A stretch of 64,000 nt of DNA, taken from contig CANMZP010000003.1 of the NCBI GenBank assembly GCA_947502355.1, positions 186,001 through 250,000 on the forward strand, given 5' to 3'. Shown here one piece after another: positions 1 to 8,470 of the stretch. Source of the stretch: an uncultured Thalassotalea sp. Lineage in GTDB: Bacteria; Pseudomonadota; Gammaproteobacteria; Enterobacterales; Alteromonadaceae. Under the pieces are notes generated by a model that was given only the letters and a program-made list of their open reading frames with translations, made no database searches and was not told where the DNA came from. The position numbers were made by a program, and so were the translations under genes. Position 1 is the first letter of the stretch, and each line of letters opens with the position of its first letter.

Positions 1-260
1 TTGCACTAGATAAACATCATATCCTTGATAAAACCGGCCACTTTTTAGGCTTTATGTTATTGAACTGGGTTGTCCACTATGTAATTAAAGTCGATATTGT
101 TATCAGTACTTCGACCCTGATTTTATACGCCGGCTTTACCGAAATAGGCCAGTCTTATCTGTCTTTTCGAAGCGGTCAGTTTTCCGATTTTGTTGCTGAT
201 GCTTTGGGTTGTTTAATGTACGCACTGTTGGTTGTTTTACATAAACGGTTGGTTCGATGA
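1..260 (+). CDS. VanZ-like family membrane protein, C-terminal part
   Basis: The reading frame is open from position 3 and runs into the window edge, so the true start lies outside. The visible 85 residues begin with an ALDKHHILDKTGHFLGF stretch, and the DK...HF pattern is typical of VanZ-like proteins. Two hydrophobic segments follow (roughly residues 17-47 and 62-80 of the visible part). The internal ATG at position 54 cuts into this motif and is not the start. The stop overlaps the panE start by four bases (ATGA), so the two genes are translationally coupled. Members of this family are small inner-membrane proteins of mostly unknown function; the teicoplanin-resistance role of the original VanZ cannot be assumed. 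Confidence 0.7.
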   Translation, partial: ALDKHHILDKTGHFLGFMLLNWVVHYVIKVDIVISTSTLILYAGFTEIGQSYLSFRSGQFSDFVADALGCLMYALLVVLHKRLVR

Positions 261-1141
261 ACATTGTTATTATTGGCTCAGGTGCCATGGGTTTATTGTT
301 TTACCATCAATTATCTGGCCAGCACCACGTCAGCATGACCTTAAAAGATAAACGTAACACGCAATCGACATATTGCTTTAGTAACCTTTTAGGATTTAGT
401 ACCGAGCACCCATTAACTGTCGCCAGTGAAAAAGAACTGGCACAAGCCGATGTGATTATTACCACCGTCAAAGCTTATGACGTGGTTAGCGCACTCTCTG
501 GTTTATCCATACCGGCACAAACACCTTTACTGCTAATGCACAATGGTATGGGCACTCTTGAGCAAGTAAGCTCTATGCTTCCTAACCCGATATTGCAAAT
601 GCTAACGACGCAGGCTAGCAAAAAACTAGCGCCCTTTCATATTCTTCATACTGGCCAGGGAACAACCCAAATTGGCAGCTTTGTGAGCGAAGATTTAACT
701 TTAGGGCAAGATATTTTTTCGAACCTGCAAGGGTCAATTCCGAATCTAGAATGTAGCGAGCAAATACAACAACTGCAATGGAATAAATTAGCCGTTAACT
801 GCGTCATCAATCCGCTTACCGCCATTTACAATGTGAATAATGGCGAACTGGCAAAAAGCCAATATAGGCAATACATAAACCAAGTATTGGATGAGTTAAT
901 TCAGGTGGCAACATGTGAAGGAATAACGTTAGATAAGGCGGCATTAAGCGACATCGTTTACGCCGTTATTAACAATACTCAGCGCAACAGCTCATCGATG
1001 CGGCAGGATATTTTGCATCAACGTAAAACCGAAATCGGCTATATTAATGGCTATGTTGCAAAACTGGGGGAGAAACATCACATCCCCACCCCAGTAAACA
1101 CCAACCTATTTGAACAGGTTGTTGCACTAGAAGTCAATTAG
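257..1141 (+). CDS. panE: 2-dehydropantoate 2-reductase (ketopantoate reductase)
   Basis: Cytosolic NADPH-dependent enzyme that reduces 2-dehydropantoate to pantoate in pantothenate and coenzyme A synthesis. The 294-residue length is normal for the family. A Rossmann glycine motif GSGAMG lies at residues 8-13. The catalytic lysine region QWNKLAVNCVINPLTA puts Lys at 177 and Asn at 181 and 185. The conserved NSSSMRQDI...TEIGYING segment at about 244-264 supplies the substrate-binding Ser and Glu. It overlaps the upstream VanZ-like frame by four bases. A convergent HIT gene begins 29 bases downstream. Some family members act on other 2-keto acids, but the active-site residues fit ketopantoate reductase. 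Confidence 0.88.
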   Translation: MNIVIIGSGAMGLLFYHQLSGQHHVSMTLKDKRNTQSTYCFSNLLGFSTEHPLTVASEKELAQADVIITTVKAYDVVSALSGLSIPAQTPLLLMHNGMGTLEQVSSMLPNPILQMLTTQASKKLAPFHILHTGQGTTQIGSFVSEDLTLGQDIFSNLQGSIPNLECSEQIQQLQWNKLAVNCVINPLTAIYNVNNGELAKSQYRQYINQVLDELIQVATCEGITLDKAALSDIVYAVINNTQRNSSSMRQDILHQRKTEIGYINGYVAKLGEKHHIPTPVNTNLFEQVVALEVN

Positions 1142-1169
1142 CTCCAAGAAACAGAGCGGCTTAACTCAC

Positions 1170-1595
1170 TTATTGGGCAAATACCTTTGCAAGCATCGGC
1201 GAAAGGTTGTTTTTAATCTCCGCTAATGCGTCTTCCGTATAAGGCTTTAGAGGTAATTGGCCCCAAATCGGTTTTGGCCATACCGGATCCCCTTCAAAGC
1301 GCACAATATGATGAATATGCAATTGCGGCGTAACATTGCCTAACGCCGCAACATTCATCTTATCGCCATTGAAGTACTGCATTAAAATTTCTGATACCGC
1401 ACTGGACTCATTTAAAAACTGTTGTTGATCAGGCCAATCAAGTTGGTATAAATCTTTAACCCCCATGCGTCTTGGCACCATGATAAACCATGGGTACTGA
1501 CTATCGTTGCACAGGAGTAGACGGCATAACGGCAAATCGGCGATTAAAATGCCATCGCGCTGTAAATCGCTATGGAGTTCAAATTGTTCAGACAT
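1170..1595 (-). CDS. HIT (histidine triad) domain protein
   Basis: Small 141-residue cytosolic protein of the histidine triad superfamily, nucleotidyl hydrolases or transferases acting on dinucleoside polyphosphates or AMP-lysine-type substrates. The triad region QLHIHHIVRF sits at residues 91-100 with His at 93, 95 and 96. The fifth triad position is Ile where classical HIT proteins have His. To my recollection a proteobacterial Ap4A-hydrolase-like subgroup shares this pattern, so it is probably not damage. A WP-rich stretch (DPVWPKPIW) follows. The gene lies nine bases downstream of the YlqF-type GTPase on the same strand, so the two are probably cotranscribed. The substrate is not established. 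Confidence 0.82.
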   Translation of the reverse strand: MSEQFELHSDLQRDGILIADLPLCRLLLCNDSQYPWFIMVPRRMGVKDLYQLDWPDQQQFLNESSAVSEILMQYFNGDKMNVAALGNVTPQLHIHHIVRFEGDPVWPKPIWGQLPLKPYTEDALAEIKNNLSPMLAKVFAQ

Positions 1596-1604
1596 ACGGG
1601 CTCC

Positions 1605-2564
1605 TTATTTATTACGACCACTTTTTTTCTTCTTCGGTTTGTTTTTACGACCACGACCACGCGCTTCTTTGCGGGCCTCGCGCTCGGCTATTCGTTTCGC
1701 TTCTAGCTCTTCAAAGTAAACATTTTCTTTTTCCACCATTTCAGGTGTTTCAAAGGTGATGTTCCCTAAAGTTTTATCACGGATTTCATTGATAAGAATT
1801 TCAGAGGCTTTGTGAAAATCGACATGACCACCGGCTTTAACACAACCGCGTTTACGGCCAAGTTCTTCAAGAAATTCAACTTCTTGCTCCGGTAATTCAT
1901 CTAAACCATAGCGCTCTTTTAATAGCTCAGGATAAGCGGTTAATAAATATTCTGCGGCAAAGAAGGCAATGTCTTCATGATCAAAAGCGGTATCTTTAAT
2001 GCCACCAGAAACCGCCAAACGATAGCCACTGTTTTCGTTAGCGATTTTTGGCCACAACATGCCTGGTGTGTCGTACAAGTACACTCCTTCTTCAAGGCGA
2101 ATGCGCTGCTGGGCTTTGGTTACCGCCGGCTCATTACCGACTTTGGCTTTGGTTTTACCGACTAAGGTGTTGATTAATGTCGACTTACCCACATTAGGAA
2201 TGCCCATGATCATGGCATTAATTTGTTTGCCTTCTTCATTTTTATGCGGTACCAACTTTTTAATGAGTCCGGCAATGTTTTTCGCCCCTGCTGGTTCTTC
2301 GGTCGTTAAAGCGATAGCTTTTACATTGTGCTGAGATTGCAGGTAATCAATCCATACTTTGGTAAGCTGGGGATCGGCCAAATCACTTTTATTCAATATT
2401 TTGATCAATGGCTTATCACCACGAATACCGGTGATCATTGGGTTTTCACTGCTAAACGGTAAACGCGAATCACAGACCTCAATCACCACATCGATTTGAT
2501 TGATAATTTCTTTAATTTCTTTTTGGGCTTTGTGCATATGCCCGGGGAACCAATTGATTGCCAT
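1605..2564 (-). CDS. ylqF: Ribosome biogenesis GTPase YlqF/RbgA family
   Basis: Circularly permuted GTPase that assists late assembly of the large ribosomal subunit. The motif order shows the permutation: G4 NKSD at residues 58-61 precedes G1 GIPNVGKST at 121-129 and G3 DTPG at 165-168. The N-terminal INWFPGHMHKA segment is the family signature. The C-terminus from about residue 290 is very rich in Lys and Arg, as expected for an rRNA contact. The 319-residue length is slightly longer than Bacillus RbgA because of this tail. It lies upstream of the HIT gene on the same strand. The family assignment is firm; the role in 50S assembly is carried over from studied homologues. Confidence 0.88.
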   Translation of the reverse strand: MAINWFPGHMHKAQKEIKEIINQIDVVIEVCDSRLPFSSENPMITGIRGDKPLIKILNKSDLADPQLTKVWIDYLQSQHNVKAIALTTEEPAGAKNIAGLIKKLVPHKNEEGKQINAMIMGIPNVGKSTLINTLVGKTKAKVGNEPAVTKAQQRIRLEEGVYLYDTPGMLWPKIANENSGYRLAVSGGIKDTAFDHEDIAFFAAEYLLTAYPELLKERYGLDELPEQEVEFLEELGRKRGCVKAGGHVDFHKASEILINEIRDKTLGNITFETPEMVEKENVYFEELEAKRIAEREARKEARGRGRKNKPKKKKSGRNK

Positions 2565-2635
2565 ATTTATTTATTCGTTAAGAAAGATGTTCTTATTTTA
2601 GCAAGTAAATGATCCATAAACAGTATTAAAGGTAA

Positions 2636-2675
2636 TAAAAAGCCCTCGAAATGACTGAATTCAATATCGAGGGCG
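2636..2675 (-). terminator. Intrinsic terminator of the ycxB-like gene
   Basis: An eight-base stem GCCCTCGA/TCGAGGGC (2642-2649 with 2667-2674) is followed on the minus strand by a T-run (2641-2636). It lies about 60 bases past the stop of the minus-strand YcxB-like gene and probably closes the yihY-to-ycxB transcript. Confidence 0.75.
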
Positions 2676-2730
2676 TTTGAACTAGGGAGCGTTGCCTGAG
2701 CAAGCAACACGGAATGGGCTTATGGGTGAA

Positions 2731-3228
2731 TTATTTTTCAGCTAACTTAGTTAACATAAATTGCCACGCTTCTTCACTAAAGTGTGCTCTGGATAAATAA
2801 TACTGGCCGGCTTGTTGTAACCGCAACACAAGGCCTTTTTCGGTTTCGGCAAAAGACTGAATTTCCTGCCATAAAAACTGCTGTTTTACATAAAACGAAT
2901 CAATAGCAATGCCCTGCTCATCCAAGTCGATTTTTACCTCGCTGCCAGAGGCTTTACTCAGCATTTGCCTTGTAACCCACCAAGCTCGTGCGTAAAGCAC
3001 ACTTAATACGTCAACAAAGGCAAGAATAAAAAAGAATTGCCCTAAATGATTACTCATTCGGTCGAGTTGGGTAGCATAGAAGAAAAAACCTAACAGCATT
3101 AATGCCCCAGCTTTAATAAACCGACGCCAAGTTTTTGGCGTTAAACTGGCAGACTCTTCAAAGCATTCCCGATAATGTTCTTTGTTTAAGGTATAACATG
3201 TTTGGTAATTATGTACGGTTGAATTCAT
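2731..3228 (-). CDS. YcxB-like membrane protein
   Basis: Protein of 165 residues with two hydrophobic segments at about 38-53 and 62-80. A soluble C-terminal half follows whose IDLDEQGIAIDS...FLWQEIQSFAETEKG pattern resembles the YcxB-like C-terminal domain. That domain usually has the form 'bacterial PH-like, W-x-x-I' after a transmembrane hairpin. Function is unknown across the family. It is the last gene of the minus-strand run starting at yihY, 14 bases after the preceding small membrane gene, with a terminator downstream. The assignment rests on architecture and the W-x-E-I signature rather than on any catalytic residue. Confidence 0.6.
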   Translation of the reverse strand: MNSTVHNYQTCYTLNKEHYRECFEESASLTPKTWRRFIKAGALMLLGFFFYATQLDRMSNHLGQFFFILAFVDVLSVLYARAWWVTRQMLSKASGSEVKIDLDEQGIAIDSFYVKQQFLWQEIQSFAETEKGLVLRLQQAGQYYLSRAHFSEEAWQFMLTKLAEK

Positions 3229-3242
3229 AGGGATTAACTTAA

Positions 3243-3548
3243 TTATTTTCCGTTATCTTTTGGTATGTCGATAGGTGTTGTCGCGGCTTTAGCATCACTG
3301 ACTTTTTGGGCAATAAAACTAAAATAGTAAAAACATGCTGTCGCGAGTGCCGCCAAGATAAAGTGAATAAGTTGGGTATCGAGTTGCAGGCTTTCTTGCC
3401 ACAATATTCTGGCACCACGGCGAGTAACCAGAAACATATCAAGTATATTGATGTGCAACCAAAGTACCGTAAAAATTAAAACAAATTGCTTTTTAGTTAA
3501 TAAAAAGCGATTGTTTTTACCCGTGCTTTTCGCACTAGTCTTTGTCAT
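3243..3548 (-). CDS. Small membrane protein of unknown function
   Basis: Protein of 101 residues not recognised as a named family. It has a basic N-terminus (Lys/Arg-rich, residues 1-21), then hydrophobic segments at about 24-43 and 60-80, and a short polar tail. Its first 14 bases overlap the end of the epimerase gene upstream. That overlap and the tight spacing to the YcxB-like gene downstream argue that it is a real member of the operon. An overlapping frame at 3239-3442 lacks such support and is treated as a shadow. Confidence 0.6.
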   Translation of the reverse strand: MTKTSAKSTGKNNRFLLTKKQFVLIFTVLWLHINILDMFLVTRRGARILWQESLQLDTQLIHFILAALATACFYYFSFIAQKVSDAKAATTPIDIPKDNGK

Positions 3549-4410
3549 TAATTAACCAATCCAATAAATCATGATGCTTGAAATTATACCCGAATTTATC
3601 AACAAAAACGCTATCAACTTGTTTGCCGCAAATACCGTCTTTTTCGGTTTCTTGTTGCTGGGCAAAGGTTGCCTGATCTTGGCCTAGTGCTTTCATGGCC
3701 AGTTGATAAAAGTCTCGGCGGCTTGGGTGATGCGGAGTCACACCATTATAAATATGCTTACCAGCTCGGGCTTTACCACAATGGTATTGCAAGATGCAGT
3801 TTAATAGGCCAATAACATCATCTTGATGAATGAAGTTAATGACCGAATCCGGATTAGGGATTAATGAATCCTTTGTGAAAAATCGCCCCGGTTGACGGTT
3901 ATACCCCATCAATCCACCGAGCCGTAGAACGATATTATTGGTGTTTGGGCTGTTTAAAATAACCTGCTCGGCGGCGGCCAATGCTTCAACTTTATTGCCT
4001 TGTAAGTTTAATTTACTGCGTTCGGTTACCACCCCATTTAAGCCATTATACACGGCGGTCGAACTGATAAGGATAAGCTGCTTTACTTCGCTTTGTGGCG
4101 ATTGAACAAAGGAAACTAATTGCTCAAGTTTTTGCTGATAGTCCGTTTCACCATGACGCAGTCCAGGTGGGATGCTAATGATCAAGCAGTCGCGTTTTAA
4201 TAATTTACTCGGAAAATCCTCAGCAGTGCATGGCAAACTTAATTGTAGCGCTTTTAAGCCTTGGGCATTTAAGTTTGCTACCGCGTCGGGATCTCTTCGA
4301 GTAACCAATACCTCTGCGCCTTCCTTGGTTAAGGCTTGTGCTAAGGGCTGGCCTAACCAACCCGCGCCAATGATGCCAATTTTACGTTGTCTTACTTCAA
4401 TTTTTGTCAT
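3535..4410 (-). CDS. NAD(P)-binding sugar epimerase/SDR-like protein (YeeZ type)
   Basis: Extended short-chain-dehydrogenase-like protein of 291 residues. The N-terminal dinucleotide-binding motif IGIIGAGWLGQPLA is at residues 11-24. A TRRDP segment after the second strand suggests NADP preference. The sequence ISSTAVYNG fits the Ser-x-x-Tyr region of NAD-dependent epimerases, although the typical YxxxK is not evident. It resembles the E. coli YeeZ group, whose substrate is unknown. It lies between the FabY-type gene (27-base gap) and a small membrane protein (14-base overlap) in the yihY-led run. Confidence 0.7.
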   Translation of the reverse strand: MTKIEVRQRKIGIIGAGWLGQPLAQALTKEGAEVLVTRRDPDAVANLNAQGLKALQLSLPCTAEDFPSKLLKRDCLIISIPPGLRHGETDYQQKLEQLVSFVQSPQSEVKQLILISSTAVYNGLNGVVTERSKLNLQGNKVEALAAAEQVILNSPNTNNIVLRLGGLMGYNRQPGRFFTKDSLIPNPDSVINFIHQDDVIGLLNCILQYHCGKARAGKHIYNGVTPHHPSRRDFYQLAMKALGQDQATFAQQQETEKDGICGKQVDSVFVDKFGYNFKHHDLLDWLINDKD

Positions 4411-4437
4411 ATGTCTCTTATGTTTTATTAAGATAAT

Positions 4438-5361
4438 TTAGGGCTTTGCGAAGAATACGCCATTAAATACTGCGGCGGTGCTGTCACCATCACACACGTG
4501 TACTTTAATACTAATTTTTGCCGTCTTGGCAGAATTGATTAGGGCAATATCGCCCGATGTAAATTCCGCTTTTGTATACGCAACAGGCTCACCCGTTAAC
4601 GGTTTCGTGTATTTTATATCGGCCTTGCCCAATACAATATCGGCTTTAAGATTATGCTGCTTTAATAGCATATACACCCAACCCCACCCGGTTAATGTTG
4701 CCAACGTGTAAATGCTGCCAGCAAAAATGGTGTTATGTAGATTTTTTGTGGCGGTGCGATCTGCCGTTACAAAAAACTGGGTTTGGTCATAATAGACCGG
4801 CGTTATTTGCTGTGCTTTTGCCGCGGGAATGGTTTGATGCCAAGTATTTTTAAGCTCAGTAACGTGCTCTTTCCAATCCGAGTATGCTTGCTGGTGTGGA
4901 TGATTGTTATTCACAGACAATGTCTTGTCCATAAGAAAATGAACAATGTCACCATACAGAGTATGCACCTGTTTTTGCAACTGATAGCCATTGTGTTGGT
5001 AGAACTTAAGCGCCACCTCTCGAGCATTAAGTTGTATTGCCTTAACGCCCCGTTCTATGGCCGCTTGCTCTAATACTTGCAGCATTAAAGATCCTAAACC
5101 TTGCCCTTGCGCGCAATCGGCTACCGCCATATAGCGAATTTGAGCATTTTCCATATCGACTTTATGTACACGACCAACGGCCACTACCTCACCACTTTCA
5201 TCACAGATCATGCGATGGATGCTTTGTCCTTCCAATGCATCCACTTCTGAACCTTTTTCTTGCCCCCAAGGAGCACGTAATACCTGATAGCGAAGTTGTA
5301 AATAGGCTGCCATTTGCTCGGCTGTGTTTGGTGTGCAAATCGTATATTGAGAATGTTGCAT
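4438..5361 (-). CDS. fabY: Bifunctional GNAT acetyltransferase / hotdog thioesterase-like protein (FabY/YiiD type)
   Basis: Two-domain protein of 307 residues. The N-terminal GNAT fold (about 1-150) carries the acetyl-CoA loop QGQGLG at 85-90. The C-terminal hotdog domain (about 165-307) matches the YiiD C-terminal thioesterase-like family, with VYYDQTQFFV and NTIFAGSIYTLATLTGWGWVY-like features. In E. coli YiiD was named FabY for a role in initiating fatty acid synthesis as a probable acetyl-ACP synthase; transfer of that role here is inference. The order yihY...dtd-yiiD is also found in E. coli. It is nine bases downstream of dtd on the same strand, strongly suggesting one transcript. Confidence 0.78.
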   Translation of the reverse strand: MQHSQYTICTPNTAEQMAAYLQLRYQVLRAPWGQEKGSEVDALEGQSIHRMICDESGEVVAVGRVHKVDMENAQIRYMAVADCAQGQGLGSLMLQVLEQAAIERGVKAIQLNAREVALKFYQHNGYQLQKQVHTLYGDIVHFLMDKTLSVNNNHPHQQAYSDWKEHVTELKNTWHQTIPAAKAQQITPVYYDQTQFFVTADRTATKNLHNTIFAGSIYTLATLTGWGWVYMLLKQHNLKADIVLGKADIKYTKPLTGEPVAYTKAEFTSGDIALINSAKTAKISIKVHVCDGDSTAAVFNGVFFAKP

Positions 5362-5369
5362 GGCGTGAC

Positions 5370-5807
5370 TTAGACCTGCAATGCGAAGGTAACGGGACCG
5401 TCATTGGTAAGTGAAACTTGCATATCGGCGGCAAATACCCCTGTCGGTACTTGAAAACCTTTTAAGCGTAATTGCGCACAAAAATATTCATAAAGGTGTT
5501 TACCCAATTCAGGCTTAGCCGATTGTAAAAAACTTGGGCGCATGCCGCTGTTGGTATCTGCTGCTAGGGTAAACTGTGAAACCACTAAAATATCGCCCCC
5601 GATCTGACCGACATTTAAATTCATTTTACCGTTTTCATCACTAAACATTCGGTATCCGGCTACACGCTCTGCCAACCTCTTGGCTTTGGCTTCGGTATCT
5701 TCATGCTCTACGGCAACCAAGACCATTAAGCCTTTGTCTATTTCACCGTTAATTTTGCCATCAATGCTTACACAGGCGTGCGTGACTCTTTGTAATAACG
5801 CTTTCAT
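5370..5807 (-). CDS. dtd: D-aminoacyl-tRNA deacylase
   Basis: Cytosolic proofreading enzyme that hydrolyses D-aminoacyl-tRNA, and also Gly-tRNA(Ala), so that D-residues do not block protein synthesis. The 145-residue length is exactly typical. The two family signatures are present: SQFTL at residues 77-81, and the C-terminal [11 protein letters not shown] ending the protein, with the cross-subunit Gly-Pro motif at 137-138. It sits between pip and the FabY-type gene on the minus strand. The dtd-yiiD pair is a long-conserved arrangement. Confidence 0.93.
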   Translation of the reverse strand: MKALLQRVTHACVSIDGKINGEIDKGLMVLVAVEHEDTEAKAKRLAERVAGYRMFSDENGKMNLNVGQIGGDILVVSQFTLAADTNSGMRPSFLQSAKPELGKHLYEYFCAQLRLKGFQVPTGVFAADMQVSLTNDGPVTFALQV

Positions 5808-5871
5808 TACTGCAACTTCTTCACTTATAAATTTCTTTAAGGTATTTTGGGGACACTATATTACAACAGCA

Positions 5872-6855
5872 TTAATTTTTATTGTCATTATCGATAATAA
5901 AATCGACCATTTGATCCGCGGCGCGACAAATGGCATCGGCAATGCCCGGTTCAAAGCCACTATGACCCGCTTTAGGGATAATTTGCAATTGCGCATTCTC
6001 CCATGCTTCATTCAGTAACCAGGCATGCTTAATTTGACATACCATATCGTAACGGCCATGAATAATAAACGCAGGAATGTGGCTGATTTTATCAATGGAA
6101 TTGAGCAGGTGACCTTCGTCAAAAAAACAGTGATGTTTAAAATAGTGATTTTCGATGTGCGCCATCGCAATCGCGCCATGGGTTTCTTCACTATCGATGA
6201 TTTCATGTTTGTCGACAAATAACGCCGATATTTTTGTTTCCCATAAAGTCCAAGCCTTAGCCGCGGCGATACGGGCTAACTCGTTGTCGCTGTGCAACTC
6301 ATGAAAGTAATCTTCAATAATATTATCACTTGTACCCTGACTTAGTGGTTGCAGAAATTCTTGATACTGACATGGGAAAAAGTTGGCCGCGCCATTTTTG
6401 CCATACAACCAGTTAATTTCTTCTTGGGTCCCTAGAAAAATGCCTCGCAAAATAAACCCGGATACTGTTTGAGGATACGCAATCCCATAGGCAAGCGCTA
6501 ATGTGGTACCCCAAGAGCCGCCAGCTACAACCCATTTGGTTATGGCTAAAGCACTACGAATTTTTTCAATGTCATCAATTAAATCCGCTGTGGTATTGTT
6601 TTCTAAACTGGCATGCGGGGTAGACTTACCACAGCCACGTTGATCAAAAATGATAATGCGGTATTTTTCTGGATCAAAATAACGGCGATGATCCGGGCAA
6701 CTGCCGCCCCCTGGACCACCGTGAAGGTATAACACCGGAATACCGTCGGGGTTACCGCTTTCTTCCACATAAATTTGATGCGAACCACAGCTTAAAAACT
6801 GGGTATTGTTTGGCGATATTTTCGGATAAAGGGGATGCATTGATTCGCTCTTCAT
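5872..6855 (-). CDS. pip: Proline iminopeptidase (alpha/beta hydrolase)
   Basis: Cytosolic serine peptidase that removes N-terminal proline from peptides, family S33. The 327-residue protein has the oxyanion motif HGGPGG at 45-50, the DQRGCGKS element at about 71-78, and the nucleophile elbow GGSWG with Ser at about 114. Downstream Asp (HGRYDMVC, about 273) and His (AGHSGFEP, about 301) complete the triad. These are the full set of Pip motifs, and the GxSxGxTLA context separates it from general hydrolases. It lies three bases after the yihY stop on the same strand and 64 bases before dtd. Confidence 0.88.
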   Translation of the reverse strand: MKSESMHPLYPKISPNNTQFLSCGSHQIYVEESGNPDGIPVLYLHGGPGGGSCPDHRRYFDPEKYRIIIFDQRGCGKSTPHASLENNTTADLIDDIEKIRSALAITKWVVAGGSWGTTLALAYGIAYPQTVSGFILRGIFLGTQEEINWLYGKNGAANFFPCQYQEFLQPLSQGTSDNIIEDYFHELHSDNELARIAAAKAWTLWETKISALFVDKHEIIDSEETHGAIAMAHIENHYFKHHCFFDEGHLLNSIDKISHIPAFIIHGRYDMVCQIKHAWLLNEAWENAQLQIIPKAGHSGFEPGIADAICRAADQMVDFIIDNDNKN

Positions 6856-6858
6856 TGT

Positions 6859-7767
6859 CTAATTATTTAAAGTGTTAATCTGTTGAGTGTCTGCCTCAGT
6901 GACGCTTTCATCTTCGGCTTCTCCCTCAGGATGATTAAATTCTTGCAGGCAAGCAGTAAACTCAGCGCCAATAAATACTACTAGCCACGAAAGGTATACC
7001 CAAACAAATAAAATGGGAATAATGGCCAAGGCACCATAAATGGCTTCGTATGATGGCAAGTGTGTAACATAGGCAGCAAAGCCTTTTTTGGCCGTTTCGA
7101 ATAATATGGTACCAAGTAATGCGCCAACTGCCGCATATTTAAGTTTCACCTCGGTGATCGGCACAAACAAATACAGCACCATGAAACCGGCAAACGAAGC
7201 AAAAAATGGCAACAGCCATAATAAGAACTCGTTTACGGTATTAATGTCCATGCCCGAGAACGTAACTAATGAGACAACATAGGAGGTCGCAACGATGCTG
7301 ACACCAATAAGGACTGGCCCTAAGGTCAATATCATCCAGTAAATTGCAAACGAGGTTAAGGCTTTTCGGCGAGCGTGAATTCGCCAGATACGATTTAATG
7401 ATTTATCTACGGCGCTAATGAGTAACATGGCAAACAAAAATAACACCACAATCGCGGTAGCCGACATTTTGCTCGCATTACTAACAAAACCATTAATGTG
7501 CTCTTGAATAAGCTCGGAAGCGGTAGGCACGAAGTTGCTAAAAATAAAATCCTCAATTTTGCCGTGCAATTCGGCAAAAATCGGAAAAGCCGATACGATT
7601 GAAAACATCACCATAATTAACGGCACTAATGACATTAAGGTGACATAAGAGAGATACCCGGCCGACACCTGAATTTGGTCCTGCTTGCAGCGGGCAATAA
7701 AGTGCTCAAAAAAGCGCAAGCTAGTACGTGCTAGGTGTTTATCGGAAACGTCTTTTAACCACTTCAT
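6859..7767 (-). CDS. yihY: YihY/BrkB family inner-membrane protein
   Basis: Protein of 302 residues with about six transmembrane segments, for example near residues 40-65, 95-115, 140-165, 180-205, 213-233 and 243-267. It has the family's GYLSYVTLMSLVPL stretch at about 38-51 and a PSYEAIYGALAIIPI segment near 238. The acidic C-terminal tail is poorly conserved in the family. Once misnamed RNase BN, these proteins have no proven enzymatic activity; a role in envelope function or transport is only suspected. It is the first gene of the minus-strand run to ycxB, and its promoter should lie in 7768-7960. Confidence 0.85.
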   Translation of the reverse strand: MKWLKDVSDKHLARTSLRFFEHFIARCKQDQIQVSAGYLSYVTLMSLVPLIMVMFSIVSAFPIFAELHGKIEDFIFSNFVPTASELIQEHINGFVSNASKMSATAIVVLFLFAMLLISAVDKSLNRIWRIHARRKALTSFAIYWMILTLGPVLIGVSIVATSYVVSLVTFSGMDINTVNEFLLWLLPFFASFAGFMVLYLFVPITEVKLKYAAVGALLGTILFETAKKGFAAYVTHLPSYEAIYGALAIIPILFVWVYLSWLVVFIGAEFTACLQEFNHPEGEAEDESVTEADTQQINTLNN

Positions 7768-7960
7768 CTAATTCTTTTTTATCCCTTTTAAACTCAGCTT
7801 ATCGGTTAATAACGAGGTTTTTGTACGTCTTGTAAAAATCGGCTGAGAAACATATTTGCTAACAATTGTTGTCTACATATATGTTAAAAACTGTAGCATT
7901 GTTATAAGTTTATAGGGTATAACATAATTAATCTATTTATTTGATATTGGAGAATGACTT

Positions 7961-8179
7961 ATGGCGGGCCAAGGTTCCGGTGGCAATGTTATTGCAGCTT
8001 TATGTAGCTTTTTCTTCCCTGGATTGGGGCAATTAGTTCAAGGTAGAATTTTAGCAGCACTATTGTTTTTTGTGAGCTGTGCGGTTTTATACTTTACGGT
8101 GATTTTATGGATTGTTGGTGCAATCATCCATTTATGGGCAATTATTGATGCCGCTCGTTATAAATCATCTGGTGGATGA
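7961..8179 (+). CDS. Small TM2-like membrane protein
   Basis: Protein of 72 residues that is almost entirely two hydrophobic segments (about 9-26 and 31-62). The turn motif FFPGLGQLVQGR (residues 18-29) resembles the PGxGQ...G turn of TM2-type and related small membrane proteins. The end is polar. An AG-rich ribosome site (TTGGAGAATGACTT) precedes the ATG. It stands alone, divergent from yihY, and its 3' untranslated region holds two copies of a 52-base repeat and then a hairpin terminator. No function is known. Confidence 0.65.
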   Translation: MAGQGSGGNVIAALCSFFFPGLGQLVQGRILAALLFFVSCAVLYFTVILWIVGAIIHLWAIIDAARYKSSGG

Positions 8180-8194
8180 TGTGGTAAGTTAAAT

Positions 8195-8299
8195 CCTTTC
8201 AGTTTTTCGCCTATGTAGCGAAAGGATAAGTATATCCCTATACAAACCCTTTCTGTTTTACATCCATGTAGCGAAAGGATAAGTATATCCCTATACAAA
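8195..8299. repeat. Two tandem 52-base repeat units with internal inverted repeats
   Basis: Units at 8195-8246 and 8248-8299 start 53 bases apart. Their last 34 bases (8213-8246 and 8266-8299) are identical. Each can form CCTTTC...GAAAGG (8195-8200 with 8220-8225; 8248-8253 with 8273-8278). Each also contains GGATA-agta-TATCC. They lie after the 72-residue membrane protein gene and directly before a terminator hairpin, so they may be transcribed as structured RNA. Confidence 0.8.
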
Positions 8300-8327
8300 A
8301 CCGAGTGATTTACTCGGTTTTTGCTTT
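8297..8327 (+). terminator. Intrinsic terminator after the TM2-like gene
   Basis: A ten-base stem AAAACCGAGT/ACTCGGTTTT (8297-8306, 8312-8321) with a five-base loop is followed by a T-rich stretch. It lies about 120 bases downstream of the small membrane protein gene and insulates sodB from it. Confidence 0.75.
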
Positions 8328-8470
8328 TTTGGCATAAACTATGAGTTTTTTGACTAGATATGTTGTCAAAATACAGTAAAATAAAGCTCACACAAATTTA
8401 AACAAGCTGAACACGTTTTTAGCTTAATAATAATAGAAACTTTGCTTTCACATATATTTCGGAGAAAAAC

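Noticed and set aside
3239-3442. 67-codon minus-strand frame overlapping the 101-residue membrane protein
   Set aside because: The alternative frame is coupled to the epimerase gene and has a coherent two-helix product; this one does not.
8213-8299. Two identical 34-base repeats separated by 19 bases, CRISPR-like in size
   Set aside because: Only two copies, the spacer is itself similar between units, and no cas genes are present.
8158-8391. 77-codon minus-strand frame over the 52-base repeats
   Set aside because: It overlaps the small membrane gene end, the repeats and the terminator; its internal similarity only mirrors the DNA repeats.
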